Source: an uncultured beta proteobacterium (GTDB lineage Bacteria; Pseudomonadota; Gammaproteobacteria; Burkholderiales; SG8-41). Taken from it: DNA of 64,000 bases. The notes beneath the pieces are model-generated. The model saw only the letters and a list, made by a program, of their open reading frames with translations, was not told where the DNA came from and did no database searches. The stretch is taken from NCBI GenBank assembly GCA_903933915.1, contig CAIZLW010000082.1:29259-93258 (forward strand), read 5' to 3'. Positions 16,074-24,024 of this stretch are shown in pieces; position 1 is the stretch's first letter, and every line of letters begins with the position of its first letter. The translations under genes and the position numbers were made by a program.

Positions 16074-17093
16074 ATGAAGACCAATCGCAGAAAGTTGTTG
16101 CTGGCCGGCGCGATGACGCCGGTGGTGATGGGCATGCCGCTGCGCGCTTCGGCGCAGGCGTTGGATTATTACAAGGGCAAAACCCTGATCATCAACATCG
16201 CCGGCAGCCCCGCGGGCGGCCATACGCGTTTCGCGCGCATGCTCGCGCCGTACCTCGAAAAGTACATCGGCGCCAAGGACGTGCGGTTGGTCAACATGCC
16301 CGGCGGCGGTGGCCTGAAGGCGGCCAATCATGTGTGGCGGCTGAAACCCGGCGCGGCGGAGGTCTATTTCGGCAACGTGTCGACGCTGCTGCTGGCGAAT
16401 CTGGCGGGCAGTGCCGGCGCCACCTTTGATCCGACGAAATTTGCGTTCCTCGGCCGCGTCACCAGCGAGCCGCGTGTACTGACGGTCGGCGGCAAGTCGG
16501 CGATCCGCTCGGTGCAGGACATGCAGAAGCTGAAACGGCCGTTTGTGTTTCCGTCGCAGGGCACCGACGAGGATTTCTACACCATGGCGGTGTTGTCCGA
16601 TGCGCTGGGCTTCAAGCTGAAGGCAGTGACCGGCTACGAAGGCAATGCCGACACTTCGCTGGCGGTAATCAAGGGCGACGGCGACGGCCATATCACCGGC
16701 TGGAGCGAATCTCTGGGTGCGATCCGTTCCGGCGACAAGTTCCCGGTGATGATGGTGACTTCGCAGGCTTCGCCCGACTACCCGAATATTCCGATTGTCA
16801 CCAACATCGCGCCCGCAGCCAAACGCAGCGTGGTGCAGGCAATGGCGACCATCCTCGAGACCCACCGCAGCTATATCGGCCCGCCCAATATGGAGCCGCA
16901 GGCAATTGCCGCCTTCCGCGCCGCCGTCAATGCGGCGATGAAGGATCCGGCGCTGATTGCCGAGTCGACCAAGGGCGAGCGTCTGCTGTCGCCGATGGAC
17001 GGCGCTGTGCAGCAGAAGGCGATGACCGAGATGGCGCGCACCAGTGCGGCGCTGTCGCCTATCCTCAAAGCTGCGGTGAAAGACATCCAGTAA
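16074..17093 (+). CDS. tctC: TTT periplasmic solute receptor (TctC/Bug family)
   Basis: 339 residues. A twin-arginine-like N-terminus (MKTNRRKLLLAGAMTP) leads to cleavage near ASAQA. The Bug fold is visible in KGKTLIINIAGSPAGGHTRFARMLAPYL, the NMPGGGGLKAANHVW loop and the later WSESLGAIRSGDKFPVMMV region. It captures the substrate and delivers it to TctAB. This copy deviates from typical Bug proteins (for example GSPAGGHTRFA in place of PPGGGTDTLAR), so the ligand may be atypical. A strong ribosome-binding site (GAGGAAA) precedes the ATG. An AraC regulator follows after four bases. Confidence 0.9.
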   Translation: MKTNRRKLLLAGAMTPVVMGMPLRASAQALDYYKGKTLIINIAGSPAGGHTRFARMLAPYLEKYIGAKDVRLVNMPGGGGLKAANHVWRLKPGAAEVYFGNVSTLLLANLAGSAGATFDPTKFAFLGRVTSEPRVLTVGGKSAIRSVQDMQKLKRPFVFPSQGTDEDFYTMAVLSDALGFKLKAVTGYEGNADTSLAVIKGDGDGHITGWSESLGAIRSGDKFPVMMVTSQASPDYPNIPIVTNIAPAAKRSVVQAMATILETHRSYIGPPNMEPQAIAAFRAAVNAAMKDPALIAESTKGERLLSPMDGAVQQKAMTEMARTSAALSPILKAAVKDIQ

Positions 17094-17097
17094 ACGC

Positions 17098-17994
17098 ATG
17101 ACCCGCGCGATCCGCACTTATTCGATGGCGGATCGCGCCGTCAGTCCCGACTTTGCGATCCGCGACGAAAAAAGCGTTACCCGCATCGTCGAGGCGCATC
17201 GTCACGAGTATTTCCAGATCCAGCTCAATCTTGCCGGGCGCACCACGCAGCACATCGCGGCGGCGGCGCGGCCGCTGGGGCCCGGCGATCTGAGTTTTGT
17301 ACTGCCGTACCGGGTGCATCGCATCCCGCATCCGCCGCGCTCGCGCTTTTTCATCCTCAGCTTCAATCTGCATTTCCTGCGCCCGGAGCTGGGTGTTGAT
17401 CCGCTGGATCTGGAGGATGTGCCGCTGACGCGTGCGCCCGAACTGGCGCCGTTCCTGTTTCAGGAATACCTGGATTTTTCAATGGCGGGCAAGGACCTCG
17501 AACTTGTCACCGAGGCCTGCCGCAACATGCAGACGGAGAATGCGCGCCGCCGTTACGGTTCGCTGGAACTGATCCGCGGGTATCTGCTGTTGTTGCTGGG
17601 CACGGTGTGCCGGCGGCATGAACGTGCGCTGCTGGGAATGGCGGCGAAACAGGCGCAGCGCACCAGCCGGCGCGATGCGCTGGCGCGGGTGATGCGCCAT
17701 GTGCGCGAACACCTGGCGCAGCGCATCCAGCTCACCGATGCGGCCGCGGCGGCGGATCTGTCGCCGAACTACCTCGCACACCTGATCAAAAAGGAAACCG
17801 GCAAGACCTTTGTCGACCTGGTCACCGAACGGCGCATGGAGAAAGCCTGCGAATTGCTGACCCACACCACGCTGCGCATCAACGAGGTGGCGCAGGCGGT
17901 GGGTTTTGAAGACGAAGCCTATTTCGCCCGTCGTTTCCGCCAGCGCTATGCGACTGCACCGCGCCAGTTCCGTCTGCGTTCGGCAAAACAGTAG
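17098..17994 (+). CDS. AraC-family transcriptional regulator
   Basis: 298 residues. The N-terminal cupin-like sensor has RIVEAHRHEYFQIQLNLAGRT and RPLGPGDLSFVLPYRVH; the C-terminal double helix-turn-helix shows LTDAAAAADLSPNYLAHLIKKETGKTF and the second HTH EVAQAVGFEDEAYFARRFRQRYATAPRQFR. It starts four bases after tctC and precedes the flavoprotein gene, so it probably controls the transporter, the redox pair, or both, in response to the imported compound. That control is inference from position. Confidence 0.92.
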   Translation: MTRAIRTYSMADRAVSPDFAIRDEKSVTRIVEAHRHEYFQIQLNLAGRTTQHIAAAARPLGPGDLSFVLPYRVHRIPHPPRSRFFILSFNLHFLRPELGVDPLDLEDVPLTRAPELAPFLFQEYLDFSMAGKDLELVTEACRNMQTENARRRYGSLELIRGYLLLLLGTVCRRHERALLGMAAKQAQRTSRRDALARVMRHVREHLAQRIQLTDAAAAADLSPNYLAHLIKKETGKTFVDLVTERRMEKACELLTHTTLRINEVAQAVGFEDEAYFARRFRQRYATAPRQFRLRSAKQ

Positions 17995-18099
17995 GAAAAT
18001 CCTTAAAAAACACCAACGCGTCACTGGTTTCCCGACGTCGCCCCTCGTAGCATGGCCTCTTCAGTGAACAACCCCGGCAAGTGCCGGCATGAGGCCGCA

Positions 18100-19827
18100 A
18101 TGAACAAGCAATTCATCCAGATCGAAACCGATGTGCTGGTGGTCGGCGGCGGCGTTGCCGGCAGCATGGCGGCCATTCCGGTATTGGAAGCCGGTCTGAA
18201 AGTGGTCATCTGCGAAAAGGGCAAGGTGCTCGACCATTGCGGCAGCATCGGCTGCGGCGTTGACCACTACCTGACGATCATGGACTCCGGTCCGGAATGG
18301 GATACGCCGGAATTCCTGATCAAGCATGTACCGGAACTGACCGATGGCATCGTCGACATGGAAGTGGCGGGGCGGGTGATCCACGAGATGCCGCGGATTT
18401 TCCGCAAGATCGAAGCGCTGGGCGTCGATTTCAGGGATCGCCAGACTGGCGATTATTACCGGCTGCGTTCCTTTGGCTTGCCGGGTACGTACCACATCAA
18501 TTTCGACGGCACCGATTTCAAGAAACACCTCGGGGAACGGGTGCGCAAGGGCAAGGCCACGGTGCTGATGCGCACGATGGTGGTGCAGTTGCTGGTGAAA
18601 GACAACCGCGCTTACGGCGCCGTGGCCTTCAATTTCCGCACCGGCGAATGGACGGTGATTCGTGCCAAGGCGGTGGTGCTCGCGGCCGGCGACGTCAACC
18701 GCATTTCGCAAAACGCATCGGGTCTCGCATTCGATTCCTGGCATATCCCGTATAACACCGGAGATGCCCAGGCCATGGGTTATCACGCCGGCGCCGCACT
18801 GGCGAACATGGAGTCGGTCGAAGCGACGCTGACGCCCAAAGGTTTTTCCTGTCAGGGCCTCAACGCGCTGGTCAGCCTTGGTGCCTATTTCGTCAACAAG
18901 GCCGGCGAACGGTTCATGTTCAAGTATGACAAGAAGGGCGAAAACGCCCGCCGCGCGGTGATTGCCGACGGCGTCATCAATGAATACCTTCTCGGCAACG
19001 GCCCGATCTATCTCGACTGCCGGCATCTGCCGCAGGACATGCTCGACCGTATGGAGCACACTTTGCAGGTGGATCGTTACACGCTGCCGGCGTATTACCA
19101 GCAGAAGGGTGTGAATTTCCGCGAGGAACTGGTCGAGGTGTCGGTGTCCGAACTGAGCATCCGCCGCAGCGGCGTGTATTTCCGCGGCAGCGGCCTTGCG
19201 GTCGACACCAATGGCGAAACGGCAGTCGAGGCGCTGTTTGCCGCGGGCGACTGCGCCACGGTCAGCGGTGGAATATCCGGCGCCGCAGTGCTCGGCCATA
19301 TTGCCGGCGAAGGCGTGGTGCAACGCATCCGTGCCAGCAGCGGTTCGCTGCCCGCGCTGGATCTGAAGGCGCTGGCGCAGATCCGCGCGCAGTCCGAAGC
19401 CCATCTGCAGCAGCCGGACGGCCTGCCGTGGAAAGATTATGAAGACACCACCCGCCAGACCGTCAGCGATTACGTCGGCGTGCGCCGCAACGAGCGCGGC
19501 CTGAAGCTGGCGCTGGATACGCTGTGCGCGCTGGCCAAACGTGAACCGACGCTGAAGGCCGACGACCTGCACGGGCTGATGCGCGTGCATGAAGCCAAGA
19601 ATATCCGCATGAACGCCGAGATCATGGCCACGGCGTCGCTGGCGCGGCAGGAAACGCGGACCGGTTCCTCGCATTTCCGCATGGATTTTCCGAAAACGGA
19701 TGATGTGAACTGGCGCAAATTCGTCATCGTCGAGCGCGGCGCCAACGGGCCGGTGACACGTACGCTGTCGACCGACCAGCCGCTGTCCGCAGCATTCAAA
19801 CGCGGCAATGCCGCAGTGGCCGCCTGA
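18100..19827 (+). CDS. FAD-dependent fumarate reductase/adenylylsulfate reductase-like flavoprotein
   Basis: About 575 residues. The N-terminal FAD site is TDVLVVGGGVAGSMAAIPVLEAG, followed by EKGKVLDHCGSIGCGVDHY and a C-terminal FAD contact LFAAGDCATVSGGISGAAVLGHIAGEG. The layout matches the succinate dehydrogenase/fumarate reductase/AprA flavoprotein superfamily, and the helical C-terminal domain (RRNERGLKLALDTL, KNIRMNAEIMATASLARQETRTGSSHFRMDFP) is present. Pairing with a small dicluster ferredoxin, rather than a FrdB-type subunit, resembles AprAB. AprA proper is about 620 residues and comes with sulfate genes, which are absent here. The substrate is unknown, perhaps the acid taken up by the neighbouring TTT system. 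The ATG at 18100 follows a GAGG site. Confidence 0.8.
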   Translation: MNKQFIQIETDVLVVGGGVAGSMAAIPVLEAGLKVVICEKGKVLDHCGSIGCGVDHYLTIMDSGPEWDTPEFLIKHVPELTDGIVDMEVAGRVIHEMPRIFRKIEALGVDFRDRQTGDYYRLRSFGLPGTYHINFDGTDFKKHLGERVRKGKATVLMRTMVVQLLVKDNRAYGAVAFNFRTGEWTVIRAKAVVLAAGDVNRISQNASGLAFDSWHIPYNTGDAQAMGYHAGAALANMESVEATLTPKGFSCQGLNALVSLGAYFVNKAGERFMFKYDKKGENARRAVIADGVINEYLLGNGPIYLDCRHLPQDMLDRMEHTLQVDRYTLPAYYQQKGVNFREELVEVSVSELSIRRSGVYFRGSGLAVDTNGETAVEALFAAGDCATVSGGISGAAVLGHIAGEGVVQRIRASSGSLPALDLKALAQIRAQSEAHLQQPDGLPWKDYEDTTRQTVSDYVGVRRNERGLKLALDTLCALAKREPTLKADDLHGLMRVHEAKNIRMNAEIMATASLARQETRTGSSHFRMDFPKTDDVNWRKFVIVERGANGPVTRTLSTDQPLSAAFKRGNAAVAA

Positions 19828-19837
19828 GGGAATGACC

Positions 19838-20116
19838 ATGACGACTGCCGACAAGGAAGTGTTCAACCCGATCCGTATCAATGCCGAAACCTGCATCAAG
19901 TGCAACCTCTGCGACTGGATCTGCCCCGGCGACCTGATCTACAAGGAAGAGGACAACCGCCAGACGCTGCCGGTGATCAAGTATCCGGATGAGTGCTGGT
20001 ATTGCGGACTGTGTCAGACCATTTGCCCCACCGATGCGATCACCGTGGTGTTCCCGGAGCAGATGGTTCGCAACAAGACTGAAGTCATCACTCTGCTCGG
20101 TAAAGTCGCCGAGTAG
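19838..20116 (+). CDS. Dicluster 4Fe-4S ferredoxin (AprB-like) partner of the flavoprotein
   Basis: About 92 residues. It has two cysteine clusters: CIKCNLCDWICPGDL and CWYCGLCQTICPTDAI, each with the C-x2-C-x2-C-x3-CP pattern for [4Fe-4S]. A short insertion separates them (DNRQTLPVIKYPDE), the same arrangement as the small subunit of adenylylsulfate reductase but without its long C-terminal tail. It probably shuttles electrons for the flavoprotein encoded 10 bp upstream. Starts at 19832 and 19838 are possible; the second has better spacing from GAGGGA. Confidence 0.88.
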   Translation: MTTADKEVFNPIRINAETCIKCNLCDWICPGDLIYKEEDNRQTLPVIKYPDECWYCGLCQTICPTDAITVVFPEQMVRNKTEVITLLGKVAE

Positions 20117-20390
20117 GGATTCCGGCTGTGCCGCAACGGCGGTGACTGCGCCGGCGGGCGCGGATCTGGGTCTGCGGGGCGATGCGCGCCAGGTGACGCG
20201 TGAAGTGATGATCACGCCGCAGACGCGCTGGATCAATGTCGAGAGCGGGGAGACCGTACGTTTTTCGGCGCCACCGGGTGGCGAGGCCGTGGTGTGGCAT
20301 TTCGATACGTCGTCCTGGGCCACCGGCCGTCTGGGCGACATCGCGCCGAATCTGGCCCAGGGGCGGGACATCACGATCTACGTGGCGATG
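20109..20390 (+). pseudogene. Truncated CzcE-like (heavy-metal resistance) remnant
   Basis: In frame 3 after the ferredoxin stop the translation reads AATAVTAPAGADLGLRG, REVMITPQTRWINVESGETVRF, VVWHFDTSSW and LGDIAPNLAQGRDITIYVA. This matches the CzcE-type periplasmic metal-binding family from the end of the signal peptide through the last strand. There is no ATG or ribosome-binding site for it; only a GTG at 20142 lies in frame. The usual C-terminal proline/aromatic end is missing because the frame runs into unrelated sequence. I read it as a fragment truncated at both ends. Family recognition is from memory of its pattern, so certainty is moderate. Confidence 0.45.
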
Positions 20391-20478
20391 TCCCTGATCT
20401 TCCGCCGCCACAGTGGATGGCGCTGTCATTGGCAAAGCGAAAGTTTAAATAAAAACAAATACTTGCGATTTTTTGACG

Positions 20479-20507
20479 TTGTCGCCCCAACACCCCGCGT
20501 GTATGCT
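20479..20507 (+). promoter_or_regulatory. Putative sigma-70 promoter for fadE
   Basis: TTGTCG and TATGCT are separated by 17 bp, with the predicted start about 95 bp before the fadE ATG. An AT-rich patch with a copy of the window's recurring AT motif lies just upstream (20441-20465). Confidence 0.35.
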
Positions 20508-20607
20508 GGCCGCAGCATCACGATCACGGACTACCATCCGTCACCCTCGCGCTGACGGGAGCGTCGGCGTAACAGAAAACATCAACAGACTCACCGACGG
20601 AGCGCAC

Positions 20608-23142
20608 ATGATGGCCTTACTGTTTACCGTGCTTGGCATATTGGCGATCGGCTGGTTTCTCGCCTATCACCGTCTGCCGGCGCTGCTGTGGCTCGCGACG
20701 TTTGCGATTTTTGCGGCAGTCTTTGCTCAGGCCGGTCTGTGGTCCGCGGGATTGCTCTACACGGTAGTGGTCATCCTGGCCGTTGCCGCCATGGTCTCCG
20801 TGCCCTCGCCCTTGCGCCGCCTGCTGGTCGGCACACCGATGCTCGCCGTATTCCGCCGCATCCTGCCGCAGGTGTCGCAGACCGAACGTGAGGCGCTGGA
20901 AGCCGGCACGGTATGGTGGGATGGTGAACTGTTCAGCGGCAGTCCGGACTGGAACAAGCTGCTGGCCTATCCGAAGCCGCGTCTGAGCGCAGCGGAGCAG
21001 GCGTTCATCGACGGTCCGTTGTGCGAACTGTGCGAAATGCTCAATGACTGGCAGATCACCCATGAAATGAACGACATGCCGCCGCCGGTGTGGCAGTTCA
21101 TCAAGGATCATGGCTTTCTCGGCATGATCATTCCGCGCGAATACGGCGGCCTCGGGTTTTCGGCGCTGGCGCATTCGCAGGTGGTGATGCAGCTCACCAC
21201 GCGCAGCGGTACCGCCGCGGTTTCGGTGATGGTGCCCAATTCGCTGGGCCCGGCTGAACTGCTGCTGCATTACGGCACGAAAGAGCAAAAGGACTATTAC
21301 CTGCCGCGCCTGGCCAAAGGTCTGGAGATGCCGTGTTTCGCGCTGACCAGTCCCGAGGCGGGTTCCGATGCCGGCGGCATTCCCGATTTCGGCGTCGTCT
21401 GCAAAGGTGAGTGGCAGGGCAAATCCGATGTGCTCGGCATCCGCCTGACCTGGGAGAAGCGTTACATCACGCTCGGACCGATAGCCACGCTGCTCGGGCT
21501 GGCGTTCCGTCTGTATGACCCGGATCACCTGCTCGCTAACGGGGGAAATGAGCAGGACGACCTCGGCATCACGCTGGCACTGGTGCCGACGGATACGCCG
21601 GGCGTGCACATCGGCCGCCGCCATCGTGCGATGACCTCGACGTTCATGAACGGCCCGAACTGGGGCAAGGACGTGTTTGTGTCGATGGACTGCATCATCG
21701 GCGGCATCGAGCAGGCCGGTCAGGGCTGGACCATGCTGATGAACTGCCTGGCTGCCGGACGCTCGATTTCGCTGCCCGCCAACGGCGTCGGCATTTCCAA
21801 ACTGGCGGCGCTGACCACCGGCGCTTACGGCCGCGTGCGCCAGCAGTTCAAATTGTCGATCGGCCGCTTCGAAGGCGTCGAGGAGGCGATGGCGCGCATC
21901 GCCGGCAATCTGTATGTGATGGATGCGGCGCGGGTGATGACTGCGGGTGCGGTGGATCTCGGTGAAAAACCGTCGGTGGTGTCGGCTATCGTCAAATACC
22001 ATCTGACCGAACGCGGCCGCCAGGTCATCAACGATGCGATGGACGTGCACGGCGGCAAGGGCATCTGCATGGGGCCCAGCAACTATCTCGCCAGCGCTTA
22101 CATGCAGACGCCGATCGCGATTACCGTCGAAGGCGCCAACATCCTGACGCGGACCATGATCATTTTCGGCCAGGGCGCGATCCGCGGCCATCCCTGGGTG
22201 CTCAAGGAAATCGAGGCCACGCGCGAGACGGACCACGCAAAAGCGGTGCGTGCGCTCGACCGGGCTTTCTGCGGGCACATCGCGTTTACGATATCCAACG
22301 TCGCACGGGTGTTGTGGATGGGGCTCACCGGCGGACGGCTGACCGCGGTGCCCGGTGCGCCGGAACTGCGCCACTACTACCAGCAGCTCACCCGGCTCTC
22401 CAGCGGTTTCGCATTGACTGCCGACGTGGCGATGTTCCTCTGCGGCGGCACGCTGAAACGAAGGGAGCGTCTTTCAGCCCGATTGGGTGATGTGCTGAGC
22501 CAGCTTTACCTGGCTTCGGCTGTGCTCAAGCGTTACGAGGATGACGGCCGACCCGAAGCCGATCTGCCATTCGTGCGCTGGGGCCTGCTCGACTGCCTCA
22601 ATCGCATCGAGGAATCGTTTTATTCGATTTTCGAAAATCTGCCGTGGCCGGTGGCGGCCTGGCTGCTGCGAGTATTGATTTTTCCGGTGGTGATGCGGTA
22701 CGGCCGCGAGTTCGCACCGCCGCGCGATCCGCTGGGTCACGACGTGGTGCGGCTGATGATGAAGCCGGGGCCATCGCGCAACCGCCTGACGCGCGGCGTT
22801 TTTATCTCCAAGGATGAAAGCGACGCCGTACGCACGCTGGAGTCGGCACTGGAGGCTGCGATTGCGGCTGAACCGGTGGAAGCCAAGCTGCGCGCAGCGC
22901 AGCAGGCTGGTCAGATTGCCCGCCGTTATGCCGATCAGGTGGCGGCCGAAGGTCTGAAGAATGGTGTGATCACCGAGGCTGAGTCCGGACTGCTGCAGCG
23001 CGCTGCGGAACTGCGCAGGAAGGCGATCATGGTTGATGATTTTCCGAAAGATTTCGGCCGCACCGAGTTTTACCAGACGACGCAGGCGGTGACCTTTGAG
23101 GCACTGGCCCGCAAGGCTGAGCAGGAAAGGCGGGGGCGCTGA
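20608..23142 (+). CDS. fadE: FadE-type acyl-CoA dehydrogenase
   Basis: About 844 residues, the size of E. coli FadE rather than 380-residue acyl-CoA dehydrogenases. Two N-terminal hydrophobic helices (LLFTVLGILAIGWFLAY; LLWLATFAIFAAVFAQAGLW) suggest membrane association. The dehydrogenase core shows WQFIKDHGFLGMIIPREYGGLGFSALAHSQ, CFALTSPEAGSDAGGIPDFG, and GGKGICMGPSNYL, followed by the extra C-terminal FadE domain. It catalyses the first oxidation of fatty acyl-CoA, passing electrons to ETF; an ETF-ubiquinone oxidoreductase lies 10 kb downstream. The ATG follows GGAG. The next gene overlaps its stop. Confidence 0.95.
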   Translation: MMALLFTVLGILAIGWFLAYHRLPALLWLATFAIFAAVFAQAGLWSAGLLYTVVVILAVAAMVSVPSPLRRLLVGTPMLAVFRRILPQVSQTEREALEAGTVWWDGELFSGSPDWNKLLAYPKPRLSAAEQAFIDGPLCELCEMLNDWQITHEMNDMPPPVWQFIKDHGFLGMIIPREYGGLGFSALAHSQVVMQLTTRSGTAAVSVMVPNSLGPAELLLHYGTKEQKDYYLPRLAKGLEMPCFALTSPEAGSDAGGIPDFGVVCKGEWQGKSDVLGIRLTWEKRYITLGPIATLLGLAFRLYDPDHLLANGGNEQDDLGITLALVPTDTPGVHIGRRHRAMTSTFMNGPNWGKDVFVSMDCIIGGIEQAGQGWTMLMNCLAAGRSISLPANGVGISKLAALTTGAYGRVRQQFKLSIGRFEGVEEAMARIAGNLYVMDAARVMTAGAVDLGEKPSVVSAIVKYHLTERGRQVINDAMDVHGGKGICMGPSNYLASAYMQTPIAITVEGANILTRTMIIFGQGAIRGHPWVLKEIEATRETDHAKAVRALDRAFCGHIAFTISNVARVLWMGLTGGRLTAVPGAPELRHYYQQLTRLSSGFALTADVAMFLCGGTLKRRERLSARLGDVLSQLYLASAVLKRYEDDGRPEADLPFVRWGLLDCLNRIEESFYSIFENLPWPVAAWLLRVLIFPVVMRYGREFAPPRDPLGHDVVRLMMKPGPSRNRLTRGVFISKDESDAVRTLESALEAAIAAEPVEAKLRAAQQAGQIARRYADQVAAEGLKNGVITEAESGLLQRAAELRRKAIMVDDFPKDFGRTEFYQTTQAVTFEALARKAEQERRGR

Positions 23143-23963
23143 TGGGCGAGTTGCGCGGCAAGACCGTATTCATCACCGGCGCCAGCCGCGGCATTGGCCG
23201 CGCCATCGCGCTGCGCTGCGCACGCGACGGTGCCAATATCGTCGTCACCGCAAAATCGGCGACACCGCAACCGAAGCTGCCGGGTACCATTCACACGGTG
23301 GCCGCCGAAGTGGCGGCGGCCGGCGGCAAGGCGCTGGCCATCCAGCTCGATGTGCGCGATGAGGCGGCGATTGCCGAGGCAGTACAGCAGGCCGCAGCGC
23401 ATTTCGGCGGCATCGACATTCTGGTCAACAATGCCAGCGCGATCCAGCTCACCGGCACCGCGGAGACGCCGGCAAAACGCTTCGACCTGATGTTTGGCGT
23501 TAACGTGCGCGGCACGTTTTTGTGTTCGCAGGCCTGCCTGCCGTTTCTGGCAAAGGCGGCGAACCCGCATATCCTCAACCTTGCGCCACCGCTGAGCATG
23601 AAAACGCAGTGGTTCCAGGGGCATGTTGCCTACACCATGGCGAAATACGGCATGAGCATGTGCACGCTGGGCATGTCCGCTGAATTCCGCGCGCAGGGCA
23701 TCGCGGTCAATTCGCTGTGGCCGCGCACCACCATTGCCACAGCCGCCATCGAGATCAACTTCCCGCCGGCGGTCCTGAAGGCCAGCCGCAAACCCGATAT
23801 CATGGCCGACGCGGCGCACGCGATTTTCCGGCGTGACAGCCGCAACGCCAGCGGCCATTTCTATATCGACGAAGCCGTGTTGCGCGAGGAGGGCATTACC
23901 AACTTTGAGTCTTACGCAGTGACTCCGGGAGGCCGGCTCCAGCCGGATTTGTTCCTCGACTGA
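23142..23963 (+). CDS. HSDL2-like short-chain dehydrogenase
   Basis: 273 residues. The Rossmann start GKTVFITGASRGIGRAIALRCARDGA binds NADP(H); NNASAI is the stabilising motif and AYTMAKYGMSMCTLGMSAEF contains the YxxxK pair. The position usually holding the catalytic Ser reads LNLAPPLSMK, as in hydroxysteroid dehydrogenase-like protein 2, which is linked to peroxisomal lipid metabolism in animals. Overlap with the fadE stop codon and the flanking acyl-CoA genes suggest a role in fatty acyl modification, with the substrate unknown. Confidence 0.88.
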   Translation: MGELRGKTVFITGASRGIGRAIALRCARDGANIVVTAKSATPQPKLPGTIHTVAAEVAAAGGKALAIQLDVRDEAAIAEAVQQAAAHFGGIDILVNNASAIQLTGTAETPAKRFDLMFGVNVRGTFLCSQACLPFLAKAANPHILNLAPPLSMKTQWFQGHVAYTMAKYGMSMCTLGMSAEFRAQGIAVNSLWPRTTIATAAIEINFPPAVLKASRKPDIMADAAHAIFRRDSRNASGHFYIDEAVLREEGITNFESYAVTPGGRLQPDLFLD

Positions 23964-24024
23964 CTTGTCGCAGCTTGGAGTATAAAAAATTAATAAAAAC
24001 AAAGATTTATCTCATGTCATTGCG

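Noticed and set aside
15402-17117. 571-aa minus-strand ORF opposite tctB and tctC
   Set aside because: Antisense shadow with low-complexity Arg/His/Gln content.
18061-19905. 614-aa minus-strand ORF opposite the flavoprotein
   Set aside because: Antisense shadow; the + strand frame has clear FAD motifs.
20617-22374. 585-aa minus-strand ORF opposite fadE
   Set aside because: Antisense shadow of a well-supported gene.
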